64,000 nucleotides of DNA from Streptomyces lincolnensis (lineage in GTDB: Bacteria; Actinomycetota; Actinomycetes; Streptomycetales; Streptomycetaceae). Below, one piece after another: positions 25,182-34,647 of the stretch. Within the stretch, counting starts at the first letter, position 1; every line of letters begins with the position of its first letter. The stretch spans positions 9,114,001 through 9,178,000 of the forward strand of contig NZ_CP016438.1 of NCBI RefSeq assembly GCF_001685355.1. The letters run 5' to 3'. The notes under the pieces were generated by a model. That model ran no database searches, was not told the origin of the DNA, and saw only the letters and a program-made list of their open reading frames with translations. A program made the position numbers and the translations under genes.

Positions 25182-26495
25182 TCACGCGGCCAGTCCCACC
25201 GCCTCGGTCGCCGGCGTGCGCAGTACCCGCCGGGCCGTGGCCAGGCTCGTCCCGAGCGTGGTCGCCGCCGCGACCGACACGACCGCCAGCCAGATGCCCA
25301 GCCCCTGGTCGGGCAGCACCGAGTCGGTACGCACCATGGTGAACGGCACGATCCCGGCCAGCGCGGCCACCGTCCCGAAGAACACACCCACGACCGTCAG
25401 GATCAGTCCCTCGGCACCCACCGTGCCGAGCACCTGCCGGGGAGTCGCCCCCGCCAGACGCTGCTGCCCGAACTCCCGGCTGCGATAAGTGGTCGCCGCG
25501 TACAGCGAGTTGACCAGCATCACGCAGACGAACACCACGATGATGCCGACGACCGTGTGGTTCAGCGTCTCCAGGTTCTTGGCGTCGACCGACTTCACCA
25601 GACCCGAGGCCGCCACGGCGTCGCTCTCCACCGCCTGCATGTACAAGGTGGCCGTCGAGACCGCCGTGAACAGGATCAGCGACATCAGGATCCCGGCCAG
25701 GTGGTCCGCCCGGCGGCGCAGATTGCGCACCGCCAGCCAGCCGCTCGCACCGGACAGCGGCAGCGCGTCCAGCACACCCTTCAGCAGCCGCGGCGCCAGC
25801 AGCGCGCAGCCCACGGAGAGCAGGATCGCCCCGTACGCCGGTGTCGCCATCAACGCCTCGTCCGTCGCCGAGAAGGCGAAGGTGGAGGTCACGGCCACGG
25901 CCCCGAGGCCGAGGGCGGCGTACGCGAGGTACGTCCGCGCTTTGCCCGCCTGTTGCCGCCGTCCGCGTGTCGCCCGTCGTACGGCGAGGAACGCGGCGCC
26001 CGCCGCGGCGAGCAGTGTGATGTCGACGCCGGACATCAGCGCGATCGGTCCGAAGGAGTGGTCGACGGACCGTGCGACCTGACCGCTGTCCTGGAACACC
26101 TCCAGCAGCGCCTGCCCGCCGAGCATCGCCGGACCGATCGCCAGCACCGCGCCCACCAGGGCCACGGCCACCGCCTCACCCACCACCATCCGCTTGAGCT
26201 GCCCCGGCGTCGCCCCCGAGCAGCGCAGCAGCTCCAGTTCGGCGGCCCGCTGCCGCACGGTGACCGTCAGGGTCGAGGCGACGGCGAAGAACACCAGCAG
26301 GGTGCCGTAACCGCCCACCACGCTCGCCGCGGTGGTCAGGGTCTCCTTGCTCACCGCGTCGACACCGCTCTGTGCCGCCGTGTCGTGCATCGAGTTGAAC
26401 GTCATGATGATCGCCGCGCCCAGGAAGGCGGACAGCAGCGTCGCGAGGAACCGTCCGGGCCGTTGCCGTATCGACCGCATCGCCAGCAGGAACAT
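25182..26495 (-). CDS. FtsX/MacB-type ABC permease
   Basis: 437 residues from ATG 26495. It has an N-terminal membrane helix (FLATLLSAFLGAAIIMTF), FtsX-like hydrophobic blocks (YGTLLVFFAVASTLTVTVRQRAAELELLRCSGATPGQLKR) and a second set (IIVVFVCVMLVNSLYAATTYRSREFGQQRLAGATPRQVL). The two repeated FtsX cores are each preceded by a conserved RxxExxxxRxxGATPxQ cytoplasmic motif. It is paired with the ATPase gene 3 bp upstream. Such pairs export peptides or lipids or sense cell-wall antibiotics; the substrate is unknown. Confidence 0.88.
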   Translation of the reverse strand: MFLLAMRSIRQRPGRFLATLLSAFLGAAIIMTFNSMHDTAAQSGVDAVSKETLTTAASVVGGYGTLLVFFAVASTLTVTVRQRAAELELLRCSGATPGQLKRMVVGEAVAVALVGAVLAIGPAMLGGQALLEVFQDSGQVARSVDHSFGPIALMSGVDITLLAAAGAAFLAVRRATRGRRQQAGKARTYLAYAALGLGAVAVTSTFAFSATDEALMATPAYGAILLSVGCALLAPRLLKGVLDALPLSGASGWLAVRNLRRRADHLAGILMSLILFTAVSTATLYMQAVESDAVAASGLVKSVDAKNLETLNHTVVGIIVVFVCVMLVNSLYAATTYRSREFGQQRLAGATPRQVLGTVGAEGLILTVVGVFFGTVAALAGIVPFTMVRTDSVLPDQGLGIWLAVVSVAAATTLGTSLATARRVLRTPATEAVGLAA

Positions 26496-26498
26496 CGC

Positions 26499-27284
26499 TC
26501 ACACCCCCGCCATCATGTCGTCGCCCAGGTGCGCGAGCCGCTCGGCGACCGCGTCCGGGGTCGGTCCGTCCATCCGCCCCGCCGGCCGGCCGTCGGCGAG
26601 GAAGACCACGGAGTCGGCGTAGGAGGCGGCGACCGGGTCGTGCGTCACCATCACCACGGTGCGGCCGTGCACCCGCACCGTGTCCTGGAGCAGCCCCAGC
26701 ACACCCCGCGCACTGCGCGTGTCCAGCGCTCCGGTCGGCTCGTCCGCGAAGATCACCCTGGGCTCGGCGACGAGCGCCCGCGCGATCGCCACTCGCTGCC
26801 GCTGACCGCCGGAGAGCTGGTCGGGCAGATGGCCCAGCCGGTCGCCGAGGCCGACGGCGGCGAGGATCTCCCGGGCTTTGTTCCGGTCCACCCGCTGCCC
26901 GGCGAGCTTGAGCGGCAGCACCGTGTTCTGGGCGACGGTCAGCGTCTCCAGCAGGTTGTACTGCTGGAAGACGAACCCCACCCGGCCCCGCCGGAACCTC
27001 GTCAGCTCTGCCTCGCCGCCCCCGGTCAGCTCGTGGCCGTCCACCCGCACGATCCCGGAGTCGGGCCGGTCCAGACCGGCCGCGCACTGGAGCAGCGTCG
27101 ACTTGCCCGAGCCCGACGGCCCCATCACCGCAGTGAAGGTGCCACGGGCCAGAGCGAGCGTGACCCCGTCCAGCGCGGTCACGGCACTGTCGTCCGTGCC
27201 GTAGGTCTTGGTGACCTTCACCAGCCGCAACGCCTCGGCGGCGGGTCCCGAGTCGTGCGTACGTCGCGAGCCTGTGCGAAACAT
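26499..27284 (-). CDS. ABC transporter ATPase of the MacB/LolD type
   Basis: 261 residues from ATG 27284, which has GGAG 9 nt upstream; ATGs at 27290 and 27293 are alternatives. Walker A GPSGSGKST, Q-loop FVFQQYNLLETLTV, signature LSGGQRQR, Walker B VIFADEPTGALD and switch VMVTHDPVAASYAD are all present. It is the first gene of a two-gene operon with the FtsX-type permease. No two-component system is adjacent, unlike the Bce-type systems it otherwise resembles. Confidence 0.93.
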   Translation of the reverse strand: MFRTGSRRTHDSGPAAEALRLVKVTKTYGTDDSAVTALDGVTLALARGTFTAVMGPSGSGKSTLLQCAAGLDRPDSGIVRVDGHELTGGGEAELTRFRRGRVGFVFQQYNLLETLTVAQNTVLPLKLAGQRVDRNKAREILAAVGLGDRLGHLPDQLSGGQRQRVAIARALVAEPRVIFADEPTGALDTRSARGVLGLLQDTVRVHGRTVVMVTHDPVAASYADSVVFLADGRPAGRMDGPTPDAVAERLAHLGDDMMAGV

Positions 27285-27425
27285 CGTCATCATCTCCGTC
27301 CGGCACCCCGTGTGCCCCGCCGAAGACGCTACGGAGAACGCGGTTCGGACACATGGGGCGCAGAACCCGTCTTCCGGGGTGTACTCAGTGACACCCCGGC
27401 GGCGGGTACGGCAGGGTGGAGCGCC

Positions 27426-28070
27426 ATGACCGACGGAATAACCTGGCTCGCCGAGCCGCAGGCCATCGCCTGGAGCGGCTACGGCATCGTGATGGCCCGC
27501 GACCTCGACTCGGAGTCACTGGCGCGACGGGTCGCCCAGACCGCGCTCCGCAAGAAGGGCCGACCCCGCTCCATCGGGGAACTCGGCGGCCAACAGGTGC
27601 AGGACGTCCTGGAAGGCCTCTTCGACGACCTGTCCAAGGAGGTCGCCCTGCGGCACGGAGAGCTCGGCGAGTGGTCCTACGTCGTCAAGTACGGCGGCTG
27701 GGCGGCCGAGTTCGGCGACACGCCGCCCGTCGACCGCCACGAACTGCACGTGTTCCACCTGGAGTTCGACGAGTGGAACGGCAAACCGGTACCCCCGTGG
27801 TTCACCTACCGCCATGACGAGCGCCTGATGTGCAGGTTCAACCTGCACCTGGACGACAGCTGGTCATGCGGCAGCCCCGAAGGCGCCCCCGAGGTGGCCG
27901 CCGCCGTGCGGGACCGGCTCACCGCCGCCGGACTGCCCGACGAGAACCTCGACCGCCGTACCGTCCACCGGACCTCGCTGAAGGTACTCCAGGAGCACTT
28001 CGGCCTCACCCTGCCCCGCCGGGACATCGTGGAGGGGACCCTGCCCACCCTGCTGCTGACCGCAGGGTGA
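27426..28070 (+). CDS. Hypothetical protein, about 214 residues
   Basis: Family not recognised. ATG 27426 begins MTDGITWLAEPQAIAWSGYG; no strong ribosome-binding site is seen. The protein is soluble, acidic and tryptophan-rich (LGEWSYVVKYGGWAAEF, FDEWNGKPVPPWFTYRHDE), with no signal peptide or membrane segment. Codon use fits the host, so the gene is probably real. It is divergent from the ABC exporter pair and convergent with lutC, with no shared function evident. Confidence 0.7.
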   Translation: MTDGITWLAEPQAIAWSGYGIVMARDLDSESLARRVAQTALRKKGRPRSIGELGGQQVQDVLEGLFDDLSKEVALRHGELGEWSYVVKYGGWAAEFGDTPPVDRHELHVFHLEFDEWNGKPVPPWFTYRHDERLMCRFNLHLDDSWSCGSPEGAPEVAAAVRDRLTAAGLPDENLDRRTVHRTSLKVLQEHFGLTLPRRDIVEGTLPTLLLTAG

Positions 28071-28088
28071 CCGACGAGGTCCGACGGC

Positions 28089-28733
28089 TCAGTCCGACAC
28101 CAGCACCACTTCCAGGGTGCGCGGCCCGTGTACCCCCTCCACCCGGTCGAGTTCGATGTCGCTGGTCGCGGACGGCCCGGAGATCCAGGTGAGCGGGCGG
28201 GTCGGGGTGAGCCGGGTGAGGGCCTGGGGGACGGAGGAGACGACCTGGTCGGGCACGCGCACCACGCAGATGTGGTGGTCGGGGACCAGCGTGACGCGGC
28301 GGCGGCCCTGGTCGGGGCCGCCGTCCAGGACGAGGGTGCCGGTCTCGGCGACGGCCACCGCGCACGCCGTGACCACGCTGTCGACCCGGTCCAGCTCGTG
28401 CGGTGTGCTCTCCGCCCGGTCGGCGACCTGCTCGGCCCCGGCCGCCGCGAGCCACGCGGGGTCCAGACCGGGCGGCGCCAGCACGGTCTTCGAGCCGCGC
28501 GCGGTCAGCATCCCGGCGATGGTCGCCGGCAGGTCGGCGGCCGTGCAGCGGTGCACGATCGCCCGGTAGTCGGCCAGGTTCTCGGCGAGCAGCTCCACCG
28601 TCTCCTCGACGCCGCGCTCGCCGTGCTCGGTCAGGTAGTCACGCGACACCGCCTGCTCGTACGGCGGGTCGTCGTGCGGCACGTCGGCCAGCGCGCGCCG
28701 CACCCGGCCCAGGATGCGCTCCCTGTCGTTCAC
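28089..28733 (-). CDS. lutC: Lactate utilisation protein C
   Basis: 214 residues from GTG 28733, overlapping the lutB stop (GTGA). LutC/YkgG family: RERILGRVRRAL at the start, then VAVAETGTLVLDGGPDQGRRRVTLVPDHHICVV, the core of the DUF162 fold. It is one of three subunits of the L-lactate dehydrogenase complex LutABC, which oxidises L-lactate to pyruvate. It is the last gene of the lut set. Confidence 0.93.
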   Translation of the reverse strand: MNDRERILGRVRRALADVPHDDPPYEQAVSRDYLTEHGERGVEETVELLAENLADYRAIVHRCTAADLPATIAGMLTARGSKTVLAPPGLDPAWLAAAGAEQVADRAESTPHELDRVDSVVTACAVAVAETGTLVLDGGPDQGRRRVTLVPDHHICVVRVPDQVVSSVPQALTRLTPTRPLTWISGPSATSDIELDRVEGVHGPRTLEVVLVSD

Positions 28734-30217
28734 TTCGCACCGCCCTTTCCACCCTGCGTCCGCTGCCACCAGTCACGGAACGGCTCCGCAGGCACCGCCG
28801 GCAGATCCCGCGTCCCGCTCCACGCGCTGCCGGGACCCGGCAGGGTCCGCGGATGCAGACGCCGGGTGCGCGAGGCCAGTCGCTGGCCGGTGCGCAGCGC
28901 GCCCGGGTGCGAGAACGCCCAGCGTGCCGCCCGCATCGCCGCCCGCTCGGCGGCATGCCCCTTCGCGGGCTTGAGGACGACCTTGTTGCCCTCCCGCGTC
29001 ACCGGACCGCCCTCCACCACCCGCTCCCGCAGGTGCACCAGCACCTCGGGGATGTCGATGGCGACCGGGCACACCTCGTAGCAGGCCCCGCACAACGACG
29101 AGGCGTACGGCAGGGAGGCGTCGATCTCGCTTCCCGTGCCCCGCAGTTGAGGACTGAGGATGGCGCCGATCGGGCCCGGGTACACCGAGCCGTAGGCGTG
29201 TCCGCCGGCCCGCTCGTACACCGGGCAGACGTTCAGACACGCCGAGCAGCGGATGCAGCGCAGGGCCTGACGTCCGACCTCGTCGGCGAGGGTGTCGGTG
29301 CGGCCGTTGTCGAGCAGCACCAGATGGAAGGTCCGCGGGCCGTCAGCCGTTTCGGAGTCCGTCGTGCCCGTCCACATCGACGTGTACGGGTTCATGCGCT
29401 CGGCCGTCGAGGAGCGCGGCAGGGTCTGGAGGAACACCTCCAGGTCCCGCCAGGTCGGCACGATCTTCTCGATGCCGACGACCGAGATCAGCGTCTCGGG
29501 CAGGGTCAGGCACATCCGCCCGTTGCCCTCCGACTCGACCACGACCAGCGTGCCGGTCTCGGCGACCATGAAGTTGGCCCCGGAGACGCCCACCTTGGCG
29601 CGCAGGAACTTCTCCCGGAGATGGAGGCGGGCGGCCTCGGCGAGTTCGGCCGGGGTGTCCGTCAGCCCTTCGGGCGCCGGGCGGCCCCACTCGCTCATCT
29701 CCCGCTCGAAGATGTCCCGGATCTCCCCCCGGTTGCGGTGGATCGCCGGGACGAGGATGTGTGAGGGCCGGTCCTTGCCCAACTGCACGATCAGCTCGGC
29801 GAGATCGGTCTCGTAGGCGCGGATGCCCTCGGCTTCGAGAGCCTCGTTGAGCCCGATCTCCTGCGTGGCCATCGACTTGACCTTGACGACCTCCGACTCA
29901 CCGGTCTCCTTGACCAGTTCGGTCACGATCCGGTTCGCCTCGTCGGCGTCCGCCGCCCAGTGCACGGTGCCGCCCGCGGCGGTGACGGACTCCTCCAACT
30001 GCACGAGATAACGGTCGAGATGGCGCAGCGTGTGGTCCTTGATCCGCTTGCCCGCCTCCCGCAGCTCGGCCCAGTCCGACACCTCGGAGACGGCCTTGGC
30101 CCGCTTGCCGCGGATCGTGTGCGTGGCGTGCCGCAGATTCCCGCGCAGCGTCTGGTTGCCCACCGCCTCGTGCGCGGCCTTCGGGAAGGCCGGCATCCCC
30201 AGATACGTCCCGCTCAT
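28730..30217 (-). CDS. lutB: Lactate utilisation iron-sulfur protein B
   Basis: 495 residues from ATG 30217. The N-terminal DUF162-type domain (MVAETGTLVVVESEGNGRMCLTLPE) is followed by two 4Fe-4S clusters (CIRCSACLNVCPVY and CGACYEVCPVAI) and a C-terminal DUF3390-like tail. It relays electrons in LutABC. It overlaps lutA and lutC by 4 bp on each side, so the three genes form a strict operon. Confidence 0.95.
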   Translation of the reverse strand: MSGTYLGMPAFPKAAHEAVGNQTLRGNLRHATHTIRGKRAKAVSEVSDWAELREAGKRIKDHTLRHLDRYLVQLEESVTAAGGTVHWAADADEANRIVTELVKETGESEVVKVKSMATQEIGLNEALEAEGIRAYETDLAELIVQLGKDRPSHILVPAIHRNRGEIRDIFEREMSEWGRPAPEGLTDTPAELAEAARLHLREKFLRAKVGVSGANFMVAETGTLVVVESEGNGRMCLTLPETLISVVGIEKIVPTWRDLEVFLQTLPRSSTAERMNPYTSMWTGTTDSETADGPRTFHLVLLDNGRTDTLADEVGRQALRCIRCSACLNVCPVYERAGGHAYGSVYPGPIGAILSPQLRGTGSEIDASLPYASSLCGACYEVCPVAIDIPEVLVHLRERVVEGGPVTREGNKVVLKPAKGHAAERAAMRAARWAFSHPGALRTGQRLASRTRRLHPRTLPGPGSAWSGTRDLPAVPAEPFRDWWQRTQGGKGGAK

Positions 30218-30969
30218 ACGGCCGGTTCCTCCTCCGTGCTCGCCAGGATCTCCGCGATGTGCACCGGCCGCATGCCCGTCCTGAGCCGGGTCATGGTGCC
30301 GCCGATGTGCATCAGACAGGAGTTGTCGGCCGCGCACAGCACATCGGCGCCCGTCGACTCGGCGTTGCGCACCTTGTCCGCGCCCATCGCCGCCGACACG
30401 TCGGCGTTCTTCAGCGCGAAGGTGCCGCCGAAGCCGCAGCACTCGTCGGCACCCGGCAACTCGACGAGTTCCAGCCCCTTGACCGCCTGGAGCAGCCGCT
30501 GCGGCCGCTCCCCGAGCCCCAGCCCGCGCAGCCCGTGACAGGTCGGGTGGTAGGTCACCGTGTGCGGGTAGTACGCCCCGACGTCCGTCACCCCCAGCAC
30601 GTCCACCAGGAACTCCGTCAGCTCGTACGTCTTCGGCACCACCGGCGCCAGGGTCGCGGCGAGCGCGTCCCCGCGGCCCTCCGCCCGGGCCCGCTCACCC
30701 ATCCGCGGATACAGCTCCCGCACCATAGCCCCGCACGACCCGGAGGGTGTCACGATCGCCTCGTAGTCCCCGAAGACATCGGAGAAATGCCGGGCCAAAG
30801 GCTCCGCCTCATGCCGGTAACCGGTGTTGTAGTGCGCCTGCCCGCAGCAGGTCTGCGCCATCGGGAAGTCGACCTCGACGCCCAGCCTGGTCAGCAGTTT
30901 CACCACGGCGCGCCCGGTATCCGGATAGAGCGTGTCGTTGACGCAGGTCAGGAACAGAGCGACACGCAT
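30214..30969 (-). CDS. lutA: Lactate utilisation protein A (CCG-domain)
   Basis: 251 residues from ATG 30969 with AGGAG upstream. It has two cysteine-rich CCG domains, AQTCCGQAHYNTGY and ADECCGFGGTFALKN, as in GlcF/HdrB-like proteins. It is part of the LutABC lactate oxidase complex. The start lies only 70 bp from the end of the upstream rhaB gene on the same strand, which ties lactate oxidation to rhamnose breakdown. Confidence 0.95.
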   Translation of the reverse strand: MRVALFLTCVNDTLYPDTGRAVVKLLTRLGVEVDFPMAQTCCGQAHYNTGYRHEAEPLARHFSDVFGDYEAIVTPSGSCGAMVRELYPRMGERARAEGRGDALAATLAPVVPKTYELTEFLVDVLGVTDVGAYYPHTVTYHPTCHGLRGLGLGERPQRLLQAVKGLELVELPGADECCGFGGTFALKNADVSAAMGADKVRNAESTGADVLCAADNSCLMHIGGTMTRLRTGMRPVHIAEILASTEEEPAV

Positions 30970-31039
30970 CGCGGCTCCTTGTGTTCGATCATCGGATGAG
31001 TGAAGCGTAGTCGGGAGGCGCGGCCCGGGGGAGCCCCCG

Positions 31040-32488
31040 TCACGCCCCGGCGAGCCGGGACTGCGCCTCGCGCCACCGGGCGGTATCGCCCTGCGGCTCG
31101 TAGCGCGTGAGCGGCTGGGTGCGGGTGAGCAGGCCGCGCATCCCGGCGAGATCACCGACGAGCCCGTGGGCCCGGGCCTGGACCAGGACGTTCCCGAGGG
31201 CGGCGGCCTCCGTCGGACCGGCGATCACCGGCAGCCCGCAGGCGTCGGCGGTCAGCTGGCACAACAGGGCGTTGCGGGTACCGCCACCGACCACGTGCAC
31301 GACATCGACCGGATGCCCGGCCAGCCGCTGCGCGTCCCGCACCGCCTTGCGGTGGGCGAGGGCCAGCGAGTCGAGGATGCAGCGCGTGATCTCGCCGGGC
31401 GACCCGGGCACCGGCTGCCCCGAGGCACGGCAGGCCTCGGCGATCCGCTCCGGCATCCGGCCCGGCGCCAGGAACGCCGCGTCCCCGGCGTCCACCACCG
31501 ACCGCAGCGCCGGCACCTTCGCCGCGTCCAGCAGCAGCCCGCCCAGATCCGGGTCGCCCCAGGCCCGTACGCACTCCTGGAGCAGCCACAGCCCCATGAT
31601 GTTGCGCAGATACCGGACCGTGCCGTCCAGCCCCAGCTCGTTGGTGAAGTTGGCGAGCCGGCTCTCCTCCGTCAGCACCGGAGCGGACAGCTCCAGACCC
31701 GCCAAGGACCAGGTCCCCGTGCAGATGTAGGCGAACCGCTCGCCCGAGGCCGGGACCGCCGCCACCGCGGACGCCGTGTCGTGCGAACCGACCGCCGTCA
31801 CCGGCACCGGCCCCTCCAGCCCCGTCTCCTCCAGCACCTCGGCCCGCAGCAGCCCCGCCGGATCGCCGGGCTGCCGCAGCGGCGCGAACAGGTCCAGGTC
31901 GACACCGAGCCGGGCGGCGATGTCGTACGACCACTCGCGCGTCCGGGGATCGATCAGCTGGGTGGTGGAGGCGTTGGTCAGCTCGGTGCCCTGCTCGCCG
32001 GTGAGCCAGTAGGTGAGCAGGTCCGGCATGAGCAACAACCGCTCGGCATGAGCCAGTTGGGACGAACCACGGGCGGCGACCAGCTGGTACAGGGTGTTGA
32101 AGGGCGCGTACTGCAACCCCGTCGCCGCGTACAGCTCGGGTGCCGGCACGCTCGCCCACACCTTCTCCGCGATGCCCTCGGTGCGCGCGTCCCGGTAGTG
32201 CACCGGGTTGCCGAGCAGCGCCCCGTCGCCATCCAGCAGGCCGTAGTCCACGGCCCAGCTGTCGATCCCGACGGAATCCACCCGCCCCGCCGCCCGCAGC
32301 CCGTCCAGGACACCCCCGTACAGCCCGAGCACGTCCCAGCGCAGCCCTTCGGGCACCCTCACCGGACGGTTGGGGAAGCGGTGCGCCTCGGTCAGCTCCA
32401 GGCTGTCGGGGCCGACGCGGCCGACCATGACACGCCCGCTGGACGCGCCGAGGTCGACCGCGGCGTACGACTTCACGCCCGCGCTCAT
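31040..32488 (-). CDS. rhaB: L-rhamnulokinase
   Basis: Phosphorylates L-rhamnulose to L-rhamnulose-1-phosphate. It is a FGGY-family kinase of 482 residues from ATG 32488, overlapping the aldolase/dehydrogenase stop (ATGA). Visible are the phosphate loop AAVDLGASSGRVMVG, WAVDYGLLDGDG, the core SHDTASAVAAVPA with YICTGTWSLAG, and VVGGGTRNALLCQLTADA near the C-terminus. It is the third gene of the leftward rhaI-rhaD-rhaB operon. Confidence 0.95.
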   Translation of the reverse strand: MSAGVKSYAAVDLGASSGRVMVGRVGPDSLELTEAHRFPNRPVRVPEGLRWDVLGLYGGVLDGLRAAGRVDSVGIDSWAVDYGLLDGDGALLGNPVHYRDARTEGIAEKVWASVPAPELYAATGLQYAPFNTLYQLVAARGSSQLAHAERLLLMPDLLTYWLTGEQGTELTNASTTQLIDPRTREWSYDIAARLGVDLDLFAPLRQPGDPAGLLRAEVLEETGLEGPVPVTAVGSHDTASAVAAVPASGERFAYICTGTWSLAGLELSAPVLTEESRLANFTNELGLDGTVRYLRNIMGLWLLQECVRAWGDPDLGGLLLDAAKVPALRSVVDAGDAAFLAPGRMPERIAEACRASGQPVPGSPGEITRCILDSLALAHRKAVRDAQRLAGHPVDVVHVVGGGTRNALLCQLTADACGLPVIAGPTEAAALGNVLVQARAHGLVGDLAGMRGLLTRTQPLTRYEPQGDTARWREAQSRLAGA

Positions 32489-34524
32489 CGCAGGAAGGCG
32501 GCCGCGACGCCGGCGTCGACCGGGACATGCAGCCCGGTGGTGTGCGTCAGCTCCCCGCCGGTCAGCGCGAACACGGCGTTGGCCACGTGCTCCGGCAGCA
32601 CCTCCCGCTTGAGGATCGTCCGCTGCGCGTAGAACTCGCCCAGCTTCTCCTCCTCCACGCCGTACACGGCGGCCCGCTTGGCCCCCCAGCCCCCGGCGAA
32701 GATGCCGGACCCGCGCACCACACCGTCGGGGTTGACCCCGTTGACCCGGATGCCGTGCTCACCCAACTCGGCGGCCAGCAACCGGACCTGGTGCGCCTGG
32801 TCGGCCTTGGTCGCGGAGTACGCGATGTTGTTGGGCCCGGCGAACACGGCGTTCTTCGACGCGATGTAGACGATGTCCCCGCCCAGCTCCTGGGCGATCA
32901 TCGCCCGCGCGGCCTCCCGCGACACCAGGAAGGAACCACGGGCCATGATGTCGTGCTGGAGGTCCCAGTCCTTCGCCGAGGTCTCAAGCAGCGGCTTGGA
33001 GATGGAGATACCGGCGTTGTTGACCACCAGGTCCACCCCGCCGAACGCCAGCACGGCCGCCTTGAACGCCTCGGCGATCTGCTCCTCGGAGGTGACGTCC
33101 ACGGTCAAGGCGACGGCCTTGTCCGCCCCGCCGAGCTCCTCGGCCACCGCGGCGGCGTTCTCGGCGTTGAGATCGGCGACCACGACACACGCGCCCTCGG
33201 CGACGAGCCGCTGGGCGATCGCCTTCCCGATCCCGCTGCCCGCACCCGTCACCAGCGCGACCCGGGTCGCCAGCGGCTTCGGCCTCGGCATCCGCTGGAG
33301 CTTGGCCTCCTCAAGGGCCCAGTACTCGATACGGAACTTCTCCGACTCCTCGATCGGCGCGTACGTCGACACCGCTTCCGCCCCGCGCATCACGTTGATG
33401 GCGTTGACGTAGAACTCGCCCGCGACGCGCGCGGTCTGCTTGTCCTTGCCGAAGGAGAACATGCCCACGCCCGGGACCAGCACGATCGCCGGGTCGGCGC
33501 CGCGCATCGCGGGGGAGTCCGGCTCGGCGTGCCGCTGGTAGTAGGCCGCGTACTCCTCGCGGTACTCGGCGTGCAGCTCCTTCAGCCGGGCGATCGCCTC
33601 CTCCAGCGGAGCGGCCGGCGGCAGATCGAGCACGAGCGGCCGGACCTTCGTCCGCAGGAAGTGGTCCGGGCAGGAGGTGCCGAGCGCGGCGAGCCGCGGG
33701 TGCTCGGCACGGGCCAGGAACTCCAGCACCGGCGCCGAGTCGTTGAAGTGCCCCACCTGGGCCTTGTCCTGCGAGGCGATCGCCCGCACGTACGGCGCCA
33801 GCGCCGCGGCCCGCTCCCGCCGCTCGCCCTCGGCCAGGGCCTCGTACCCCTCCACCACGGGACCGAAGGGCTCGTCCTTGCCCCGCTCCGCCAGGAACGC
33901 CTCGGCGGTCCGGATGATGTGCAGCGAGTTCCGCTCGCACTCCTCGGAGGTGTCACCCCAGGCCGTGATCCCGTGCCCGCCGAGCACACACCCGATGGCC
34001 TGCGGGTTGTCCTTCTTCACCGCCGCGATGTCCAGCCCCAGCTGGAACCCGGGCCGCCGCCACGGCACCCACACCACCGTGTCCCCGAAACACTCGGCGG
34101 TCAGCTTCTCCCCGTCCGCCGCACACGCCAGCGCGATCCCGGAGTCCGGATGCAGATGGTCGACGTGCGCCGCCTCCACCAGCCCGTGCATCGCGGTGTC
34201 GATGGACGGCGCCGCACCGCCCTTGCCATGCAGGCAGTAGTCGAACGCGGCGACCATCTCGTCCTCGCGCTCCACCCCCGGGTACACATCGACCAGCGCC
34301 CGCATCCGGTCCAGCCGCAGCACGGCCAGCCCGGCCTCCGTCAGGGTCCCGAGGTCACCACCGGACCCCTTCACCCACATCAGCTCCACATCACCACCGG
34401 TGACGGGATCCGTGTCGGTCCCCTTCGCGGACGCGTTCCCGCCCGCGTAGTTGGTGTTCCGCGCATCAGCACCAAGCCGACGGGAGCGTGCCAGCAGAGC
34501 AGCGGCTTCAGGATGGGTTGCCAT
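32485..34524 (-). CDS. rhaD: Bifunctional rhamnulose-1-phosphate aldolase/short-chain dehydrogenase
   Basis: 679 residues from ATG 34524. The N-terminal class II aldolase domain (to about residue 400) has metal-site histidines in VDHLHPDSGIALA and GCVLGGHGITAWG. The C-terminal short-chain dehydrogenase domain starts at VALVTGAGSGIGKAIAQRL, with NNAGISISKPL and the active-site YSATKADQ. It splits rhamnulose-1-phosphate into DHAP and L-lactaldehyde, and the second domain probably oxidises the aldehyde to L-lactate, as in the Bacillus RhaEW-type fusion. It lies between rhaI and rhaB; a genus-typical repeat sits just upstream. Confidence 0.93.
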   Translation of the reverse strand: MATHPEAAALLARSRRLGADARNTNYAGGNASAKGTDTDPVTGGDVELMWVKGSGGDLGTLTEAGLAVLRLDRMRALVDVYPGVEREDEMVAAFDYCLHGKGGAAPSIDTAMHGLVEAAHVDHLHPDSGIALACAADGEKLTAECFGDTVVWVPWRRPGFQLGLDIAAVKKDNPQAIGCVLGGHGITAWGDTSEECERNSLHIIRTAEAFLAERGKDEPFGPVVEGYEALAEGERRERAAALAPYVRAIASQDKAQVGHFNDSAPVLEFLARAEHPRLAALGTSCPDHFLRTKVRPLVLDLPPAAPLEEAIARLKELHAEYREEYAAYYQRHAEPDSPAMRGADPAIVLVPGVGMFSFGKDKQTARVAGEFYVNAINVMRGAEAVSTYAPIEESEKFRIEYWALEEAKLQRMPRPKPLATRVALVTGAGSGIGKAIAQRLVAEGACVVVADLNAENAAAVAEELGGADKAVALTVDVTSEEQIAEAFKAAVLAFGGVDLVVNNAGISISKPLLETSAKDWDLQHDIMARGSFLVSREAARAMIAQELGGDIVYIASKNAVFAGPNNIAYSATKADQAHQVRLLAAELGEHGIRVNGVNPDGVVRGSGIFAGGWGAKRAAVYGVEEEKLGEFYAQRTILKREVLPEHVANAVFALTGGELTHTTGLHVPVDAGVAAAFLR

Positions 34525-34556
34525 GTAAATCCAGTCCTTCTCAAAGATGGGCAACT

Positions 34557-34620
34557 TCAGCGCGCCCCTCCAGGGGCGCGGGGAACTGCGCGACCAGCCA
34601 CGAACAATCCCGCAGCCGGC
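34557..34620. repeat. Dispersed Streptomyces intergenic repeat
   Basis: A 9-bp perfect stem (CGCGCCCCT/AGGGGCGCG, 34561-34580) runs into GGGGAACTGCGCGACCAGCC and ends near CCGCAGCCGG. I recognise this as a repeat found between genes across many Streptomyces genomes. Here it lies between rhaI and rhaD of one operon, where its hairpin could attenuate or process the transcript. Confidence 0.7.
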
Positions 34621-34647
34621 AATGACGATCACGCGGCAGACGAGTAG

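Noticed and set aside
30996..31012. TGAAGCGTAGTC before lutA as an operator
   Set aside because: Only one half-site is present; not enough for a palindrome.
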